From NCBI GenBank assembly GCA_000961745.1, contig LAEA01000053.1:1-51476 (forward strand): DNA of 51,476 nucleotides. Reading direction: 5' to 3'. Below, one piece after another: positions 8,066 through 18,400 of the stretch. A model generated the notes under the pieces. That model made no database searches, had not been told where the DNA came from, and worked only from the letters and a program-made list of their open reading frames with translations. The first letter of the stretch is position 1. The number at the start of each line of letters is the position of its first letter. A program made the position numbers and the translations under genes. The stretch comes from Rhodospirillaceae bacterium BRH_c57. GTDB lineage: Bacteria > Pseudomonadota > Alphaproteobacteria > Rhodospirillales > Rhodospirillaceae.

Positions 8066-9297
8066 CATGAGCCTCCTGTTCGGGCGGGAGGACGCATCAG
8101 GGGATGGGTGTCCACGACACCGCCCGGCAACACCGCCGGAAACGCTGATTGAGCCCATTTCAGGACCTGGATCGCCGGGCTCGCCATCAACAGCTTGGCC
8201 GCCGGGGCACGCCACAGCACTTGGTCCACCAAGCCGTTGGGCCGGTAGGTACGGTCGCCGATGCCGTCGCCGTCGAGGTCGAAGGCCGCGTTGTCGGACC
8301 AGTAGTTGCCCACGCCATCCTCCGTCCAGACGATGTTGCGCGTGCCGACGTACTTGACCTGGGTACGGTTGCCGATGAAGGCGTTGCGGGTAACGGTGTT
8401 GCGCTCCGACCCGGCGGTGAAGTGGATGCCGATGCCGCAGCCCTGGAAACGGTTCTCGGCAAAGCGGTTCTTGTGGGCATTGTAGATGAACACGCACTTG
8501 TCGGACCCGCCGGTCACCACGTTGCGCTCCACCCTTGCCTCGTTGGCGTAGTTGAGCAGCAGCCCGTGGTCGCGGTCGCCCCGGCTGACGTTGTTGCGCG
8601 CCCGGATGCGGTGCGAAAACATGATGACGTAGCCGGCGTGGTTGCCAATGGACACGTTGTCCCGGATGGTTGAATCGTTCGTATACATATAATGGATCGC
8701 AAACCGCAGATCCTCGAACGTGTTGCCGGCGAAGGTGTTGTTCTTCGATGTGGTCGTGAACACGCCGTCGCGGCCGTGGCGGATGCGGTTGTCCACCACC
8801 TGCGACCCCGGCGCGTTCCACAGGTGAACGCCGTTGCCGCGCTCGCTCATGCGCAGGTCGCTACGCCCGGTGATGACGTTGTCGCGCACCAGGGCGGCGG
8901 GCGATCCCTTGAGGAACACCCCGAACAGGTTGCCCTCGATGCGGTTGTCCTCGATCAGGGCGTTGCTGGCGGTGCGCTGCACATAAACACCGGCATGTTC
9001 CTCCGACAGGCTCGTGCCCGACCCGGTAATGGTCAGGCCGCGCACCGTCACGTCGGACGCGGTGATGGTGATGACGGAGCTTTCCCCGTCGCCCTCGATG
9101 ACCGCGCCAGCCTCGCCGACCAGCACCACCGGCTTGTCGAGGACCAGCGGACCGGCATGGGTTCCGGCCTCCACGCGCACCACCGCCCCCGGCGCCGCCT
9201 GCGCAATGCGTTCGGCAAGCGGCACCTCAAGGGCACGGGAGGGGCCGGCGGTCACCAGGACCGCCAGCACCACCGCGAAGGAAAGCCAGAGACGCAC
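8065..9297 (-). CDS. NosD, periplasmic copper-site maturation protein
   Basis: A 410-residue exported protein. The signal peptide is VRLWLSFAVVLAVLVTAGPS with predicted cleavage after SRA. The body is a chain of right-handed parallel beta-helix repeats of the NosD/CASH type, visible as recurring N-x-I and N-x-V turns such as LIEDNRIEGN and VVDNRIRHG. It docks on NosFY and hands copper to NosZ. The start is taken as GTG at 9297, two bases after the nosZ stop, because the signal peptide begins there and no ATG is available; upstream codons in frame overlap nosZ. It is slightly shorter than typical NosD proteins. Confidence 0.92.
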   Translation of the reverse strand: MRLWLSFAVVLAVLVTAGPSRALEVPLAERIAQAAPGAVVRVEAGTHAGPLVLDKPVVLVGEAGAVIEGDGESSVITITASDVTVRGLTITGSGTSLSEEHAGVYVQRTASNALIEDNRIEGNLFGVFLKGSPAALVRDNVITGRSDLRMSERGNGVHLWNAPGSQVVDNRIRHGRDGVFTTTSKNNTFAGNTFEDLRFAIHYMYTNDSTIRDNVSIGNHAGYVIMFSHRIRARNNVSRGDRDHGLLLNYANEARVERNVVTGGSDKCVFIYNAHKNRFAENRFQGCGIGIHFTAGSERNTVTRNAFIGNRTQVKYVGTRNIVWTEDGVGNYWSDNAAFDLDGDGIGDRTYRPNGLVDQVLWRAPAAKLLMASPAIQVLKWAQSAFPAVLPGGVVDTHPLMRPPARTGGS

Positions 9298-9298
9298 C

Positions 9299-11242
9299 TT
9301 AGGCCCCGACCGGCTCGACCAACATGCGCCCGCGCATTTCCATGTGCAGGGCATGGCAGAACCACTGGCAATAGTACCAGTGCACGCCGGGCCGGTCGGC
9401 GGTGAACCGCACCGAGGCCGTAGCCTGCGGCCCGATTTCCATAGCCAAGCCATAGTTCGCCAAGGTCCAACCGTGGGTCAGGTCGTCCACGTCGTCGATA
9501 TTGGTGATGATGACGGTGACATCCTCGCCCTGCTTAACCGTGAACTTTTCCATGGAGAACTGCGGCGCGAAGGAGTGCATGACCACATAGACCCGTCCAT
9601 CCTTGCGGATGACGTCGCTGGCGGTTTCCGGGTCAAGACCCAGGCTGCGGACCAGTTCAACGGTCGGGGCGAAGATCGAATCCGCCCGATCCCAAGTGCG
9701 ACGCGGGTTGACGACGTCGGCCCGGACCAGGATGCAGTCGTGCGGTTCGGCATAGGTCGGGCCGTCGTGGACGATCTTCATGGGCCGGTCGCCCCGAATA
9801 TCGATCAACTGATCGTTCTCGGGCTTCAGCGGCCCCACGTTGAGGAAGCGGTCCTTGGAGAACTTGTTGAGGCTGACCAGATAGTTGCCATCGGCTTCCT
9901 TGGTTTCGCCCATGGTGGTGTGGTTGTGGCCGGGCTGATAGTGCACATCGATCTTTTCAATGATCGGGTCAACGTCCTGACCATTGAACTTCTGAATGGC
10001 CTTTTCGATGTTCCACTTCACTGCCTGACTGTCGATGAACACGGTCGTATAGGCATTGCCGCGCCCGTCGAATGCGGTGTGCAGCGGGCCGAGACCCAGT
10101 TCCGGTTCGGCCACCACGACGCCGCGCGGCTCGATCTTGTCGGCGAACAGGTCGGGGAACCTGCGCACGTCCAGCACGGTCACGGTCGGCGACAGCTTGC
10201 CGTTGACGCAAACGTGGATGCCGTCCGGCGCGGTGTTGATGCCGTGCGGGCTGGTCGAGATCGGGACGTAGCGGGTGTACTTGGAGTTGGCCGCCTTGCG
10301 CCCGTCGAGCACCTTGACGCCCCTCATTTCGGTGAAGTCGCCGGCTTTGATGCCCTCCTCGATGGCCTTGGTGTCGAAGATGACCACCCAATCCTGCTCT
10401 GCCGCCGTCATATCGGTCAGCGTCATGCCCATTTCGGAGTTGTAGCAGGTCGAGAACGCGTAACGGCCCTGGTAGTCGCAATCCACGTTGTCGAGGTTGC
10501 CGTCGACGATAACCTGCCAAGCCACCTCCATCGCCTCGCCGTCAACAGCGGTAAAGATGGTGCGGTAGGTGGAGATGTCCTCCATGTTCTTGCCATCGTT
10601 GGGCAAGGGCGCTTCGTGCTCGCCATTGCAGAACACGTAGCCGGTCTTGGGGAACTTCTGCGGACGCATCCCGTGGATGTCGTGGGCGTTGGGGATCTCG
10701 ATGATCTTGTCGGGCTTCATGACGTCGCAGCGGACGCGGACGACGCGCGTGTTGGCCTTGTCGTTGGCCCAGATGTAGCGCCCGTCATAGGTGCCATCGG
10801 TGAACGACATGTGGGGATGGTGCAGGTCGCCGTTGGGGTAGATGCCCTTGAAGCCCTTTTTGTCGAGGAACTCCTTGGTTTCGGGCAACAGGCCCTCGGT
10901 CAGGATGCGGCGGCTTTCCTCGGTAACACCCCAGCCGGTGGCGCTGTCGATGTTGAAGCAGGGAATGCGCATCAGCTCACGCATGGACGGAACGCCGAAG
11001 ATGCGCATTTCGCCGCACTGCCCCGACGACCAGAACCCGTAGTACTCATCCAGTTGGCCGGGATGAATGATGTAATCCTCCGACTCCTGCGCCGCGGCCG
11101 GCTTCGACCCGCCGGTGGAGCCGGCGAACAGCGCCGCCGGGCCAGCCGCGGTGGCCAGTCCAGCCAGAAAGGCGCCTTTGGCCGAGCTGCCGAACAAGGC
11201 GCGCCGACTCATCCCTTTCTGTGCAGTTTCCGTCTTCTTCAT
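9299..11242 (-). CDS. NosZ, nitrous-oxide reductase (Tat-exported)
   Basis: A 647-residue periplasmic copper enzyme that reduces N2O to N2, the last step of denitrification. The Tat signal [17 protein letters not shown] marks the clade I type. The seven CuZ histidines can be placed in [34 protein letters not shown] and EPHDC. The C-terminal cupredoxin domain carries the CuA site [12 protein letters not shown], with the upstream ligand histidine in THGWTL. AGGAGG lies six bases before the ATG. No residue of either copper site looks lost, so the enzyme should be active. It lies between nosR and nosD in a compact operon. Confidence 0.97.
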   Translation of the reverse strand: MKKTETAQKGMSRRALFGSSAKGAFLAGLATAAGPAALFAGSTGGSKPAAAQESEDYIIHPGQLDEYYGFWSSGQCGEMRIFGVPSMRELMRIPCFNIDSATGWGVTEESRRILTEGLLPETKEFLDKKGFKGIYPNGDLHHPHMSFTDGTYDGRYIWANDKANTRVVRVRCDVMKPDKIIEIPNAHDIHGMRPQKFPKTGYVFCNGEHEAPLPNDGKNMEDISTYRTIFTAVDGEAMEVAWQVIVDGNLDNVDCDYQGRYAFSTCYNSEMGMTLTDMTAAEQDWVVIFDTKAIEEGIKAGDFTEMRGVKVLDGRKAANSKYTRYVPISTSPHGINTAPDGIHVCVNGKLSPTVTVLDVRRFPDLFADKIEPRGVVVAEPELGLGPLHTAFDGRGNAYTTVFIDSQAVKWNIEKAIQKFNGQDVDPIIEKIDVHYQPGHNHTTMGETKEADGNYLVSLNKFSKDRFLNVGPLKPENDQLIDIRGDRPMKIVHDGPTYAEPHDCILVRADVVNPRRTWDRADSIFAPTVELVRSLGLDPETASDVIRKDGRVYVVMHSFAPQFSMEKFTVKQGEDVTVIITNIDDVDDLTHGWTLANYGLAMEIGPQATASVRFTADRPGVHWYYCQWFCHALHMEMRGRMLVEPVGA

Positions 11243-11298
11243 GAAGTCCTCCTGAGTTGGTCATCCGGTTTTGCAAACCGGCCTCGCCGCTGAGTTGG

Positions 11299-13542
11299 TC
11301 ATCCGGTTTGCGGACCGGCATCGCCGGATGGCTCTGGCGCCATCCGTGCTCGCTCACCGGAGGCCCGCGACGTCTGGGTGCGCCGTTCCTTCTTGAGGCG
11401 GCGCGTGACGTTGTGCGGACACCGGTAATCGTCGAAATAAAGTTCCTGGCAGTGCATGCAGTAGATGCACTCGTGGGGATTGATGTTGCCCTCGGGGTGG
11501 ATGGCCTGAACCGGGCATTCATTGGCGCAGCGCTGGCACGACGTGCCGCACTCGGGCCACCGTTTCAGCCACTCGAACATGCGCAGGCGGCCGGGGATGG
11601 CCAGCGCGCCACCCAGCGGGCACAGGTAGCGGCAGAAGAAACGCTCGATGAACAGGCCGATGAACAGCAGTACCAGCGCATAGGCGACGAACCACCACTC
11701 GCGCATGAATTTGAGGATGATGGAGGTCTTGAACGGCTCGACCTCCGACAATTTCTCGGCCAAGGAGAGGTCATAGAGCGCAAAGCCAAACAGGCCGAGA
11801 AAGATGATGTACTTGAACGGCCACAGGCGTTCATTGACCGACCACGGCACCCTGATCTGGCGGATACGCAGCTTCTTGGCGGCCTGCGCGGCGAACTCCT
11901 GCAACGCCCCGAACGGGCACAGCCAGCCGCAGAACGGCCCGCGCCCCCAAAACAACAAGGCAGCGACGGTGGCAAACCACAGGATGAACACCAGCGGGTC
12001 CATCAGGAAGTAGTCCCAACTGAAATCCGTCATCACCGAACTGGTGAAAGTCAGGACGTTGACCACCGAAAGCTGGGCATTGGCCCACCAGCCGAGCCAC
12101 ACCAGCGTGTAGGCCAGAAACGACATCCGGACCCAGAACAGCAGCCTGGGCCGCTTGACCAGCGGCGCCTGAAAGAAGAACAGCGCGGTCAGGGTGACGA
12201 GGGCCAGGGCAACCGTGGTGATCTGCGGGATCTTGGACTTCCAGATGCGCTGCCACAGCGGCGTTTCGTCCATGCCCGAGGCCGTCGCCACACCGGCCGG
12301 AGCCGCCGTTTCCGGCGCCGCCGCTGCGGCGGGTTGGGGCGTAGGTTCAGGTTCGGTCAGGTAGCGTTCCGGCACCACATAGGGCAGTTCGAAACTGACG
12401 AAGGATTTGGTCAGCGCGCCGGTCGCCCGCGACACCAAAAGATCCAGTTCCCACGGCAGGGTCGCGCGGAAGCCGGTGTCCGGAGTGACCTTGAACAGGT
12501 CAACCTCGGGGAAGTCCGGGGCGTTCTCCGCCGCGACCGAGCGCAGGCGGTGATGATGGCGGTCCTGGAAGCGCGCCGTGGTGGTATCCTGGCTGAGCTG
12601 GATGCGATCAAAGATGCCGCCGCGCACATAGCCCGATCCCTTGAACGAGTACCGCCCCCGGCCCATGACCAGGATGGCGTGCTCGCCGGGCTCCAGCCAC
12701 GCCATCATGTTGGCGTATTCCTTGGCGCCAAGCAGCGACCGGCCGATGGTCGGCACGCTGACCTGGGCAACGTAGAGGTCGATGAACACCTCGTCGGGTT
12801 CGCCGCGTTCCGGGCGGCGGATGACCTCGGGATTGCCGGTCGCCTCGAACCGCTCGTTGACGTCGCCGACCGACAGGAGCATCCGCCGGATGCTGCCATC
12901 GCCGGTCAGGGCTTCCCAGTTGCGGATCTCGGGCTCGACGTCGGCGATCTGGCGCGTCGGAGCGGCCTGTTCCGACAACGGCGTCAGGCCCCCGATGCCC
13001 AGACGCCGCGCCACGGTGGCGGCCGCCCGGAAGATGCTGTCCTGCATCACGAGAACGGTGACAGTGGCGCCTGAGATGATATCAGCCTGCCCACCCTCGG
13101 GCGTCGCCTCCAGGGAGATCGCGTCCCAACCAACCAAGCCGTCGAGGTACTGGGTCATCTTGGCTTCGGGAATGCCGATCAGCACGATGGGCTCTGAATG
13201 GCCCAGCAACCGCAAGCCGGAAATGCGGCCGTCCACGGTCATGCCGACAAGCACATGGATGGGCTTGCCCGAATACCCCACCGCACCGGCAAAGTCGGAG
13301 TTGAGGAAGACGTAGCCGAGCAGGTCGTCGCCCTTATAGGCCGGCAGGACCGGCGGATCGCCCTCCGCCTCGCCCAAGCGATCGGCGCCGGGGACGATCT
13401 CGGCCACCGGCACCTGCTGCGCCGCCTCGACCAGACTGGCCGCCCGCGCAGATCCGGCAGCCGTAAAAACCGCAATAAAAACGGCCAAAAGGACCGCAAA
13501 CAGCAGCGTTGGCTTAAAAAGGTGACGGGCGGGGAAATGCAT
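11299..13542 (-). CDS. NosR, membrane flavo-iron-sulfur protein for N2O reduction
   Basis: A 747-residue polytopic protein needed for nos expression and electron supply to NosZ. After an N-terminal signal-anchor comes a periplasmic FMN-binding domain with the flavinylation motif SGATVT, probably modified by NosX. Several transmembrane helices follow, with cysteine motifs FCGWLCPFGALQE and FCRYLCPLGG, and a C-terminal double [4Fe-4S] region (CGTSCQRCANECP and CIYCMHC). The start is placed at ATG 13542: the frame continues to 13617, but that first codon falls inside the FNR-type operator, and AGGAAAG precedes 13542. It is the first gene of the operon. Confidence 0.94.
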   Translation of the reverse strand: MHFPARHLFKPTLLFAVLLAVFIAVFTAAGSARAASLVEAAQQVPVAEIVPGADRLGEAEGDPPVLPAYKGDDLLGYVFLNSDFAGAVGYSGKPIHVLVGMTVDGRISGLRLLGHSEPIVLIGIPEAKMTQYLDGLVGWDAISLEATPEGGQADIISGATVTVLVMQDSIFRAAATVARRLGIGGLTPLSEQAAPTRQIADVEPEIRNWEALTGDGSIRRMLLSVGDVNERFEATGNPEVIRRPERGEPDEVFIDLYVAQVSVPTIGRSLLGAKEYANMMAWLEPGEHAILVMGRGRYSFKGSGYVRGGIFDRIQLSQDTTTARFQDRHHHRLRSVAAENAPDFPEVDLFKVTPDTGFRATLPWELDLLVSRATGALTKSFVSFELPYVVPERYLTEPEPTPQPAAAAAPETAAPAGVATASGMDETPLWQRIWKSKIPQITTVALALVTLTALFFFQAPLVKRPRLLFWVRMSFLAYTLVWLGWWANAQLSVVNVLTFTSSVMTDFSWDYFLMDPLVFILWFATVAALLFWGRGPFCGWLCPFGALQEFAAQAAKKLRIRQIRVPWSVNERLWPFKYIIFLGLFGFALYDLSLAEKLSEVEPFKTSIILKFMREWWFVAYALVLLFIGLFIERFFCRYLCPLGGALAIPGRLRMFEWLKRWPECGTSCQRCANECPVQAIHPEGNINPHECIYCMHCQELYFDDYRCPHNVTRRLKKERRTQTSRASGERARMAPEPSGDAGPQTG

Positions 13543-13601
13543 TTGAGCGCTTTCCTGCTGCGTGTTCGAGACGGCATCCTGAGCGCTCCCCCAAAAGGGG
13601 A

Positions 13602-13619
13602 CCTTGACGTCAGTCAAGG
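13602..13619 (-). promoter_or_regulatory. FNR/NnrR/DNR-type operator of the nos operon
   Basis: CCTTGAC-GTCA-GTCAAGG is a perfect 7-4-7 palindrome. Its core TTGAC-N4-GTCAA (13604-13617) matches the binding pattern of CRP/FNR-family regulators (FnrL, NnrR, DNR) that switch on denitrification under low O2 or NO. Its centre is about 68 bases upstream of the nosR ATG, so a start site about 41 bases from the centre would leave a leader of some 27 bases. No strong -10 was recognised. The regulator gene is not in the window. Confidence 0.8.
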
Positions 13620-13806
13620 CGAAGCCCCGCCGCCAGGAGTGGGCTACTGCTTACACAACGGATTGCAGCGGCTTTGTGTTGCTGTTCCGAACCACGACTG
13701 CGCGTACGGCGTTCCCGAACATCTCTACGGCTGACAAAGCCGGCGTGTTCCGGGAAGATGACCGGAATGATAAAGTGTCGAGGTCAGCAACTCACTCCCC
13801 GCCCCC

Positions 13807-13839
13807 GTCACCGCCCCCTGTCACCGCCCCTGTCACCGA
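13807..13839. repeat. Three-copy GTCACCGCCCC(C)T tandem repeat
   Basis: Copies begin at 13807 (13 bases), 13820 (12 bases) and 13832 (partial). They lie directly before the GAGGAG ribosome-binding site of the ferritin-like gene and may influence its leader or be a slippage product. Confidence 0.6.
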
Positions 13840-13854
13840 CTGAGGAGCCCCCCC

Positions 13855-14820
13855 ATGGTCAGCCGCCCACCGCGTGAGATGCCCGCCGAAGGGTCCACCA
13901 TCACCTTTGACACGGTGCCCGACGTGACGCAGGTCGCTGACCTGTTCGCCGTCGCCATCGCCATGGAACGCGAGGCTGCCGAACGCTATGACGCCCTGGC
14001 GACGGACATGGAGGCACAGGGGGAAACCGACCTCGCCGCCCTGTTCCGCCGCCTGGAGCAGGCCGAGAGGGAACACGAGAACGGCATCGGCGCCTGGGCC
14101 GGGCGGGCCGGCATCGCGCCGTCGCGCACCCTGTCGTTCCAATGGGACAGCCCGGAAGCCCCATCGCGCGAGGACATCGCCCAGGCCGGCGGGGCGCGCA
14201 TGAGCCCGTGGAAAGCGCTGGCCATCGCCGTGCGCAACGAGGAGCGGGCCTTTGCCGCCTACACGCAGATCGCCGCCAAGACCAACGACCCGACGGTACA
14301 GAGCTATGCCGAACGCATGGCGCGCGAGGAGCTGGAGCACGTCGCCATGCTCCGCCTGGAGCGCCGCCGGGCGTGGCGGGGCGAATACAGCGCCACCATG
14401 GCCGCCCTGCCCGCCGCCGGCCCGCCCGAGGCATCCGATGCCGCCGAACTGGCCGCCTACGTTCAGGCCGTCGAAACGGAAACCGCCGGGCGCCTGACCT
14501 GCAAGGCGCAACTGGCCGAAGACGCGCAAGAACCCGCCGTCGCCGGATTGTTCCAGGACATGGCCGAAGACGTCGCCCGGCGGGCCGGCATATCGGCCCC
14601 GCCACCGCCGCAGCACGCCGCCCCTGGATCGGGCCTGGACCTCATCCGCGACGAGGAATTGCGCCTGTCGCGCCTCTACGACGCCTACATGCGCCTGATC
14701 GAGACGACCCGCGACGAAGCGGTGTTGCGCGGCGCCCAGGAGGAAACCGCCGTGGTCATCGCCCGGCTGGCCCGCCTGCGCGACACCCACGCCTTCCTTC
14801 GCCGGCAGAAAGATTTATAG
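13855..14820 (+). CDS. Ferritin-like / rubrerythrin-type protein with repeated domains
   Basis: A 321-residue soluble, almost wholly helical protein. Residues about 20-75 (AMEREAAERY then EQAEREHE) and about 115-170 (VRNEERAFAAY then AREELEHVAM) each carry the spaced glutamates and ExxH motif of a ferritin-like di-iron half-site. Two further helical pairs at about 200-245 and 255-318 look like copies that have lost most ligands. The role could be iron binding, peroxide reduction or oxygen protection; the sequence does not decide. The ATG follows GAGGAG. It is transcribed away from nosR, and iron genes lie further along the window. Helical-domain family sure, activity uncertain. Confidence 0.8.
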   Translation: MVSRPPREMPAEGSTITFDTVPDVTQVADLFAVAIAMEREAAERYDALATDMEAQGETDLAALFRRLEQAEREHENGIGAWAGRAGIAPSRTLSFQWDSPEAPSREDIAQAGGARMSPWKALAIAVRNEERAFAAYTQIAAKTNDPTVQSYAERMAREELEHVAMLRLERRRAWRGEYSATMAALPAAGPPEASDAAELAAYVQAVETETAGRLTCKAQLAEDAQEPAVAGLFQDMAEDVARRAGISAPPPPQHAAPGSGLDLIRDEELRLSRLYDAYMRLIETTRDEAVLRGAQEETAVVIARLARLRDTHAFLRRQKDL

Positions 14821-15064
14821 GGACGAATGGGCATGGCCCAAACCCGCAAGGGGCCGGGTGGCCCATAGGCGCTAACTTTAGCGAAGGAAAGCGGGCTCTG
14901 CCTGCGGCGCAAGAAAAGGGCGAACCCCCTCATGGGTTCCAAGGGCCGCTCGGCCCTTGGCGGGCCTGGGCAGAGCCCAGTTCCTTTCTTATGGTAGCCC
15001 TATGGGCCGGGTGGCCCCTCGACCCCATGAATAAACACGGCAGAGCCGTTTTCTTTTGCTGACC
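14821..15064. repeat. Repeat-rich intergenic region with repeat copy B
   Basis: Copy B of the dispersed repeat occupies about 14891-14990: a leading GCGGGCTCTGCCTGCGGCGC, then the GGGTTCCAAGGGCC hairpin and a closing GGGCAGAGCCC block. Compared with the copies at the two ends of the window it lacks the first hairpin pair. It is flanked by two direct copies of GGGCCGGGTGGCCC (14851-14864 and 15004-15017), and CGCTAA/TTTAGCG can pair just before it. It separates the convergent ferritin-like and response-regulator genes and may also terminate them. Confidence 0.65.
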
Positions 15065-15451
15065 TCAGCGCTTGCGGCGAACCGGGGCCACCGCGCGCAG
15101 GGCGCGTTTGATGTCGATATCGGTCACCGGCTTCAGCAAGAGCGGCACATCAAGAAGATCGGCCGGCAGTTCCGGCGGGACGTCATAGCCGCTGGTGAAC
15201 ACCACCGGAATCCCCCGCCCGAGCAAACGCTGGGCCGCGCCATAGGACCATCCATCTCCCATGTTGATGTCGAGGATCGCGACATCGGCCTCGATGTCGG
15301 CCGCCATCGTCACGGCTGCTTCGGCGGAGGATGCCTCGCCGACGACAACGTATCCCAGATCCGCCAGAACCTCGGTGAGCGCCAGGGCAATGGTGTAGTG
15401 ATCCTCCGCCAGAAACACCCTTGGGCGGGCCGTCATCTCCGTGTTGTGCAA
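15065..15451 (-). CDS. Single-domain response regulator
   Basis: A stand-alone receiver protein of about 128 residues with the acidic pocket (FLAEDH), the phosphoacceptor aspartate in VAILDINMGDG, the conserved threonine/serine in VVFTSGYD, and the lysine in LLLKPV. There is no output domain. It directly follows the CheB-CheR-PAS-HWE kinase gene and is its likely partner. The start is proposed at TTG 15451 because GGGGAGG lies five bases upstream; a GTG at 15487 would overlap the kinase by 20 bases and add 12 residues. Confidence 0.85.
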   Translation of the reverse strand: MHNTEMTARPRVFLAEDHYTIALALTEVLADLGYVVVGEASSAEAAVTMAADIEADVAILDINMGDGWSYGAAQRLLGRGIPVVFTSGYDVPPELPADLLDVPLLLKPVTDIDIKRALRAVAPVRRKR

Positions 15452-15467
15452 AGGAGCCTCCCCAAGT

Positions 15468-18400
15468 TCAATCGGTACCAAGTTCACGAATGACGTGACC
15501 AGCGACCGGAATGGAAAGATGCACCTGCACTCCGTTTTCTGCGAAATCGACGCGGCAATCCCCCTTCAGGGTCGATGTTACCTCACCTTGGATAAGTCTG
15601 GTGCCAAACCCTTGTTCCGGCGCAGCGTGCACTGCCGGACCATCGGTTTCCCGCCACCCGAAATCGAGCCTGTCCTTACCAATACTCCAGGTGATCGAAA
15701 CGCTCCCCGCAGGGTCAGACAGGGCCCCATGTTTGATGGCGTTGGTGGCCAGTTCATGGACCACCATGCCCAGAGACAGCCCGGCCTTGGGGCACAGAAT
15801 AACCTCTGGCCCATCCAGGCTTATTCTGGACTCCAGGTCTTCAACAGCCGGTTGCAGGGCGCCGCGCAGCAGTTCCCGCAGGCTGATGTCGTTCCAGTGC
15901 TCCCGCGACAACAGTTCGAACGTCCGCGCCATCGCCCGGATCCGCCCCTTGAAGATCTGGAGGAACTCCGCCGTGCTGGTGGCGGACGCTCCGGTCTGGG
16001 CGGCCAGCGCCAGGACGATGGACAGCATGTTCTTGACGCGATGGTTCAACTCGGCGACCAGGACGCGCTGGTGCTCCTCGGCCTCCACCAGACGCGTCAC
16101 GTCAATGAACGTGGCGACCACGCCTTCGGTGGAACCCGATTCCGCGCTGTAGGGGCGAAGGCGCGCCAGATAATGGCGGTTCGGCTGGCCTTTTTCGGTC
16201 AGCAGGGCCACCTTGCGCTCCGTCGGCTCGCCGCTGGTGTGGACCGCGATGATGTCGGACTTGAGAGTGGGGTAGTCCAGACGGTGGACGATGTCGCTCA
16301 ATGGCCTGCCGACATCACTGGGAATCACGTTGAACAGGGACGCGGCATCAGGCGTGAAACTGCGGATCACCAGATTGCGGTCCAGAAACACCGTGGCGAT
16401 GCGGATGCTGGCAAACAGATTCCGCATGTCGTCGTTGGCGCGGTCGAGGTCGGACACCTTGCGGTGCAGTTCGAGGTTCACCGTCTCCAGTTCCTCGTTG
16501 ACCGATTGCTGTTCCTCCTTGGCCGTCTCCAGTTCTTCCGTCGTCGACTGAAGTTCCTCGTTCATGGAAACGAGTTCCTCGTTGGACGATTTCAGTTCCT
16601 CGATCGCTGTTTCATATTCCTCGATCAACGACTGCAGGCGCTCCCGCGTCTCGTGCAGTTCCTGTTCCAAATGGTGGACAGTGTCGCCGTCCGGCGCACC
16701 GTACAGGCATCTTCCGGCCGCCGCCTCGTCGGCTGTCACCGGAACCCCGATGTCGGTGAAGATGACGAGATAAAGGGATCCCTCGCCCTCCGCCGCGAAC
16801 GGCTCGACTGTCAGGTCGAAGACCTGCACCCGGTCATCCACATCCACCATCAGGCCGGAGCGCGTGACCGGCCGTTGGGAATGGCGGACCTCGGCCATAA
16901 CGGCGCCCAGGTCGAGCCGCAAGCCCTTGCGGGCCATCGACAGCAGTTGCCGCGTCGGCGACCCGGCCGGCTGCTCAACGTACTTTCCGGTGCGGCCCGA
17001 AAAATGGAGGATGTCGCCGTCGGCATCGACCACCACGAAGGCCGGCGCATAGCGTTCCAGAACCCGCGCCTCGGCCACCAGACGGAGCAAACCGCGCGTC
17101 CCTTCACGTGGGCCGGCTGACCTGCCGTCAAGTTGCGGCAAGCCGCTTCCAGCGATGTAGACCGGAAACGGAGGCGTCGGCAAATCGCGATCCAGTCGCC
17201 TGAAGATACGGTTCTTTTTGTCGCACGGAGCGAACAGGTCAGGGTGCTGGGTAACGTTTTCGGCCAGCCCCAGGAACAGCAGCCCGCCGGGCCGCAGCGC
17301 ATAGTGGAAGATCGGCACCACACGGTCCTGCAACTCAGCCCCCAGGTAGATCAGCAGGTTACGACAGGACACCAGATCGATGCGCGAGAACGGCGGATCC
17401 CGCACCAGGCTGTGCGATGAAAAAATGACCATATCCCGCACATCCTTACTGACCGTATAGGCTCCCTCCCCACGCACGAAAAACCTCTCCAGGCGGCCCG
17501 GCGAAACCCGTTCCACCAAGGCTGCCGGATAATGCCCGCGCCGGGCCACGGACAACGCCGATTCATCAATATCGGTGGCGAAAATCTGCACCTTCGGCGC
17601 GTCCTGTCGCGCCTTGGTGTGTTCGAGCATCAACATGGCGATGGAGTACACCTCCTCGCCCGTGGCGCAACCCGGTACCCACACACGGACGGCGTCGTCC
17701 GGTCCCTTGCCGTCCAGCAGGCGCGGGATGTGGGTTTCCAGAGCGTCAAACGCCTCTGTGTCCCGAAAGAAGTTGGTGACGTTGATGAGCAGGTCCCGAA
17801 ACAGGGCCTGCACCTCGTCGGGGTCACGCCGCAGCACGCCGACGAAGTCGTCGATGTCCCTCAGATGCAGGACCTGCATCCGTCGCCCCACACGGCGCAG
17901 AAAGGTTGACGGCTTATAGCCGCTGAAATCGTGGTGGGTCTGCTTTTTCAGGATGGCGCAGATTGTCTTGCGCGTCGCGTTGAGGGCCCTGGCCGCCTTA
18001 TCGTCCTTGTTGTCGTCGGGCACCGCGACAAGAGGGCTGCCCACCGCAATTCTAACCAGATGTTCGGCCATATTTTCAACCGGAGCGACGATATCCACGG
18101 TGCCGGTGGCAATAGCGCTTGAGGGCATACTGGGATGGCGGGGGGCGGTGTGGTCGATGCCTTGCGCCATGGTGACGCCCCCGGCCTCCTTGATCGCCTT
18201 CAGGCCCAAGGTGCCGTCCGACCCGCCACCAGACAGCACGATGCCGACCGCGCGGTGGCCCTGATCGGTGGCCAGGGACCCGAACAAGATGTCGATGGGG
18301 TTGCGCTCGCGGTGGCCGGGGTCCGGCGGCCGCACACGTAACCTGCCGTTTTCCAGGCCGACGATGGTGTTCGGGGCCAGGACATAGACGTGGCCGGGCT

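Larger units (their letters stand above)
13543..13854. other. Divergent nosR / ferritin-like intergenic region
   Basis: This 312-base stretch separates nosR (minus) from the ferritin-like gene (plus). It holds the FNR-type box at 13604-13617, about 62 bases before nosR, and a three-copy GTCACCG repeat at 13807-13839 just before the plus-strand gene. No further gene is convincing: the short plus-strand frames here have no recognisable product. Confidence 0.7.

Noticed and set aside
9014-11293. A 759-residue open frame on the plus strand opposite nosZ and nosD
   Set aside because: It is antisense to well-supported nos genes and reflects GC-rich third positions; the product has no recognisable domain.
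13543-13617. N-terminal extension of NosR by 25 codons
   Set aside because: It would begin inside the FNR-type operator and precede the signal-anchor with a non-conserved segment.
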